A program made the position numbers and the translations under genes. From Brumimicrobium mesophilum (GTDB lineage: Bacteria; Bacteroidota; Bacteroidia; Flavobacteriales_D; Crocinitomicaceae), in assembly GCF_003025005.1 (NCBI RefSeq), contig NZ_PVSS01000002.1:124001-188000 (forward strand): a stretch of 64,000 nt of DNA. The letters run 5' to 3'. The notes under the pieces are model-generated. The model saw only the letters and a program-made list of their open reading frames with translations. It did not search any database and was not told the origin of the DNA. Positions 61,736 to 64,000 of this stretch are shown here, piece by piece; the stretch's first letter is position 1, and every line of letters begins with the position of its first letter.

Positions 61736-61933
61736 AGACCTAACTGATAGGATGCTCAGAAAAAGAAATAATCTAAGAATTAGAATCTTTCACGCATTTA
61801 TCCAAATTGATTACCTTTAAAGATTAAGTAAATAAGTTATCGTAATAAGAATAATTGTGGATCTTCTAATATTACATTGAACCCACTACCAATCAAACTG
61901 TACATCTTTAAAAAAGAACAATAGAACGCTAAA

Positions 61934-64000
61934 ATGAAAACCCTACAAAAGTTAATTCTTCTACTCCCTTTCCTCCTCTTCTTTTCAGTTTCTTCCTTTT
62001 CACAACAAGGAAAAAATTCTCATTTGGCCTTTAAAACATTAGCCGGAAAAGACACTATTTTTAACAAAAAGGAAATTATTATTCGCAACACAAATAAAGA
62101 TACTTTAGAAATTAGTGGATTTAAAAATGGAGTATTGCATGGAGAGAAAAGACTGTTTTATAACGACGGAAAAATAAAACTCATTGCGAATTACAAGAAA
62201 GGTTTACTCCATGGTAAAGTAGAGAGTTTCACACCACGAACTGAGCAAATTAGCAGAACTGAACATTATCTTGCCTTACCTGAAGAAAATATTTCAGTTA
62301 TACATGGTAAAGTTATTATTTACTACATGGGAGGAGAAATTCAAGAAGAACTTAACTATGAAAAAGGATATAAAAATGGAAAGTACACAGTTTATCATTC
62401 CAACGGAGAAATCCGAGAAAGAGGTACTTTCCAAAATGATTTGCACATTGGAAATAAAATTGTCTATCAAAAAAATGGTAGACTTCGAAGTAATGAGAAT
62501 TTCATAATAATTGAAAATCCTAATTATGTAAAAATCTTTGGAGAAAATAACAAAGAAAAAAAATCTTCTAATTTAAGAAAGGAAGTTCAGAACGTTCCTA
62601 AAAAGTTATCTGTGTTGGATGGGAATGCTAAATATTATCATTATAACGGGGATCTTTCATCTGATTTACAGTTCAAAAAAGGTAAAAAGGATGGATTATG
62701 TAAGGAATATCATCAAGACAAAATCAATTCATTAAAGTCTGAAGTTGAATTCAAAGATGGATTCGAACATGGTTCATTTATCCGCTATAACCAAAATGGT
62801 CAAATTGAACGACAAGGGATTTATTACAGGTTAATTACCGTTGACGACACTCTTTACAAAAATGTTTATGATGGTAAAATCACGATTTACAATTCTGGGA
62901 AACTCCAGCGCATCGAAAATTGGGAGAACTTCATGAGAAACGGTGTTCAAGAAGATTATTCTTATCACACAGGAGAGTTGACTACCAGAACTCATTTTAA
63001 AGACAATCTAAAATTCGGAATTGAAGAAAGATTTGATGCCGAGGGATTAAAAAGCTACGAAGCACATTTTGAAATCGTAAATCTTGATGGTAGGAAAGGT
63101 TCTCAGAAAACGGGAATTGAAACGTACTGGAATAAAGGAAAAATCAGTAGTAAAACAACTTGGATCGACGGAAAGAAAGAAGGTAAAACCATGACTTACT
63201 ATGCAAACGGTCAAATTGAAAAAGTAATGTATTTCAAAAATGGCGAACTCGATGGGAAATATTTGACTTATTATGAAAACGGAAAATTGAGAGAAGATTA
63301 TAACTATCACCTCATGTATAATTCTCGGAAATTTATTGGATGGAACCGAACTTATGACGAACAGGGAAATCTAACAAGAATATTCAATGCTCTAGGGAAT
63401 GATAAAAACAGCTTAGACCTAAACTTTGAAAAGGGTAATTTAATTGACCTTGCCATTCATGATGCTTTTCAACTGTCTATTTCGAATGACCAAAATATTA
63501 AATCAATTCACCTACTAAAGCATTCTCGACCACTTTTTGGATATAAAACGTTTACGAATCAACAACTGAGAAGAATTCATTTTGTAGCGGACAAACATCA
63601 TTCCAATACTGCGAATTTCACTACAAATGGTGAACTAAATCAAATTTATACAAGCACAGGTAATTCAATTGATGAACCTAAAATAAATAAAATTGCCGAA
63701 ATTATTGCTGCTCAATACAATCCAGAGTGGAATGATGAAAAGTTAGTTAAAGAAGGTTTTAAAGACGGGAAACATCAATGGAAGTATAAAGATGGTTCAA
63801 TATTTTTTGAAATGGAATTTAAAGACAGTCTGCCCAATGGAAAATGGATTTCTTACAACCCAATTGATGGTGACACTTTAATTCATGCTGAATATAAACA
63901 TGGTTTACCAATTGGAAATTGGGTTGAGAAATCAGTTGATGGAGTAGTTAAATTACGAATTTCGTATTACCCTAATCACCAAATAAAAGAAAACTACAGT
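61934..64000 (+). CDS. YwqK/MORN_2-repeat secreted protein (3' end missing)
   Basis: The frame from ATG 61934 stays open for 689 codons to the window edge. A signal peptide (MKTLQKLILLLPFLLFFSVSSFS) is followed by many copies of the YwqK-type repeat, for example GFKNGVLHGEKRLFYNDGKI, NYEKGYKNGKYTVYHSNGEI, IDGKKEGKTMTYYANGQIEK and YFKNGELDGKYLTYYENGKL. These repeats fold like MORN repeats and are found in secreted or surface proteins; their role is unclear, sometimes linked to toxin-antitoxin proteins. The last part of the gene and its stop codon are outside the window. Confidence 0.85.
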   Translation, partial: MKTLQKLILLLPFLLFFSVSSFSQQGKNSHLAFKTLAGKDTIFNKKEIIIRNTNKDTLEISGFKNGVLHGEKRLFYNDGKIKLIANYKKGLLHGKVESFTPRTEQISRTEHYLALPEENISVIHGKVIIYYMGGEIQEELNYEKGYKNGKYTVYHSNGEIRERGTFQNDLHIGNKIVYQKNGRLRSNENFIIIENPNYVKIFGENNKEKKSSNLRKEVQNVPKKLSVLDGNAKYYHYNGDLSSDLQFKKGKKDGLCKEYHQDKINSLKSEVEFKDGFEHGSFIRYNQNGQIERQGIYYRLITVDDTLYKNVYDGKITIYNSGKLQRIENWENFMRNGVQEDYSYHTGELTTRTHFKDNLKFGIEERFDAEGLKSYEAHFEIVNLDGRKGSQKTGIETYWNKGKISSKTTWIDGKKEGKTMTYYANGQIEKVMYFKNGELDGKYLTYYENGKLREDYNYHLMYNSRKFIGWNRTYDEQGNLTRIFNALGNDKNSLDLNFEKGNLIDLAIHDAFQLSISNDQNIKSIHLLKHSRPLFGYKTFTNQQLRRIHFVADKHHSNTANFTTNGELNQIYTSTGNSIDEPKINKIAEIIAAQYNPEWNDEKLVKEGFKDGKHQWKYKDGSIFFEMEFKDSLPNGKWISYNPIDGDTLIHAEYKHGLPIGNWVEKSVDGVVKLRISYYPNHQIKENYS

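Noticed and set aside
1-64000. tRNA or rRNA genes, prophage, origin of replication
   Set aside because: No cloverleaf with a GTTCGA-type T arm outside ssrA, no rRNA signatures, no phage structural genes, and no cluster of DnaA-box-like sites was seen around recF.

Overview
This is an AT-rich chromosomal segment (roughly one third G+C, judged by eye) from a member of the Bacteroidota, most likely order Flavobacteriales and perhaps a Crocinitomicaceae/Fluviicola-like marine or freshwater heterotroph. The evidence is the promoter type (TTG, about 19 nt, TAnnTTTG), the near absence of Shine-Dalgarno sequences, the families present (fused E1 alpha/beta dehydrogenase, OstA-like protein after purA, paired bacterial-PH proteins, giant TPR protein with a CarboxypepD_reg-type start, DUF1456, DUF2254, DUF2490, YwqK/MORN proteins), and a complete GDP-heptose gene set. 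Most of the window is ordinary core genome; accessory content is limited to one IS256-family insertion, a repeat region behind ssrA and a REP-like palindrome cluster.

Layout. 1-1574: end of an ArsS-type radical SAM gene and its TIGR04282 glycosyltransferase partner (arsenosugar pair). 1576-4059 (-): priA. 4183-5160: ssrA (tmRNA) with its promoter, followed by tandem degenerate copies of its own 3' end and terminator. 5167-7118: a small hypothetical gene and a SatD/DUF3307 two-gene unit whose promoter carries five palindromic motifs spaced exactly 28 bp apart. 7214-12798: uvrB, a ClC channel, DinB and NlpC/P60 proteins. 13013-19381: glyA, fumarylacetoacetase, RelA/SpoT and a membrane metallophosphoesterase. 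19550-24037: a coiled-coil membrane protein and a Fur-STAS-purA-OstA operon. 24101-26853 (-): recF, a DUF721 gene and a polysaccharide flippase. 27056-36513: membrane, envelope and small proteins, including a YdbS/YdbT-like pair, a methyltransferase, an acetyltransferase and ApbE. 36476-42142 (-): a giant secreted TPR/coiled-coil protein of about 1,888 residues. 42888-48451: ComB-like phosphatase, a secreted PLD/HhH nuclease, DUF1456 and a NatAB-type ABC exporter. 48518-50023: IS256-family element with intact target duplication. 50075-56189 (-): MORN protein, DUF2490 protein and the GDP-D-glycero-D-manno-heptose gene cluster with a glycosyltransferase. 56435-64000: 3-hydroxyacyl-CoA dehydrogenase, a secreted hypothetical, a fused 2-oxoacid dehydrogenase E1, a REP-like cluster and a YwqK/MORN-repeat protein running off the end.

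Best candidates for something undescribed: (1) SatD plus DUF3307. The SatD sequence carries features I read as a divergent class III nucleotidyl-cyclase-like fold (two spaced acidic motifs and a GIGEV motif) joined to a C-terminal helix-turn-helix, partnered with a multi-spanning membrane protein and controlled by a precisely phased operator array. (2) Tandem copies of the tmRNA 3' end and terminator, resembling scars of integration at ssrA. (3) A long structured element inside the IS256-family insertion, downstream of the transposase gene. (4) -7 boxes exactly 4 nt before the start codons of priA, uvrB and recF, which predicts leaderless mRNAs for three replication/repair genes. All functional readings rest on motif recognition by eye; no database search was run.
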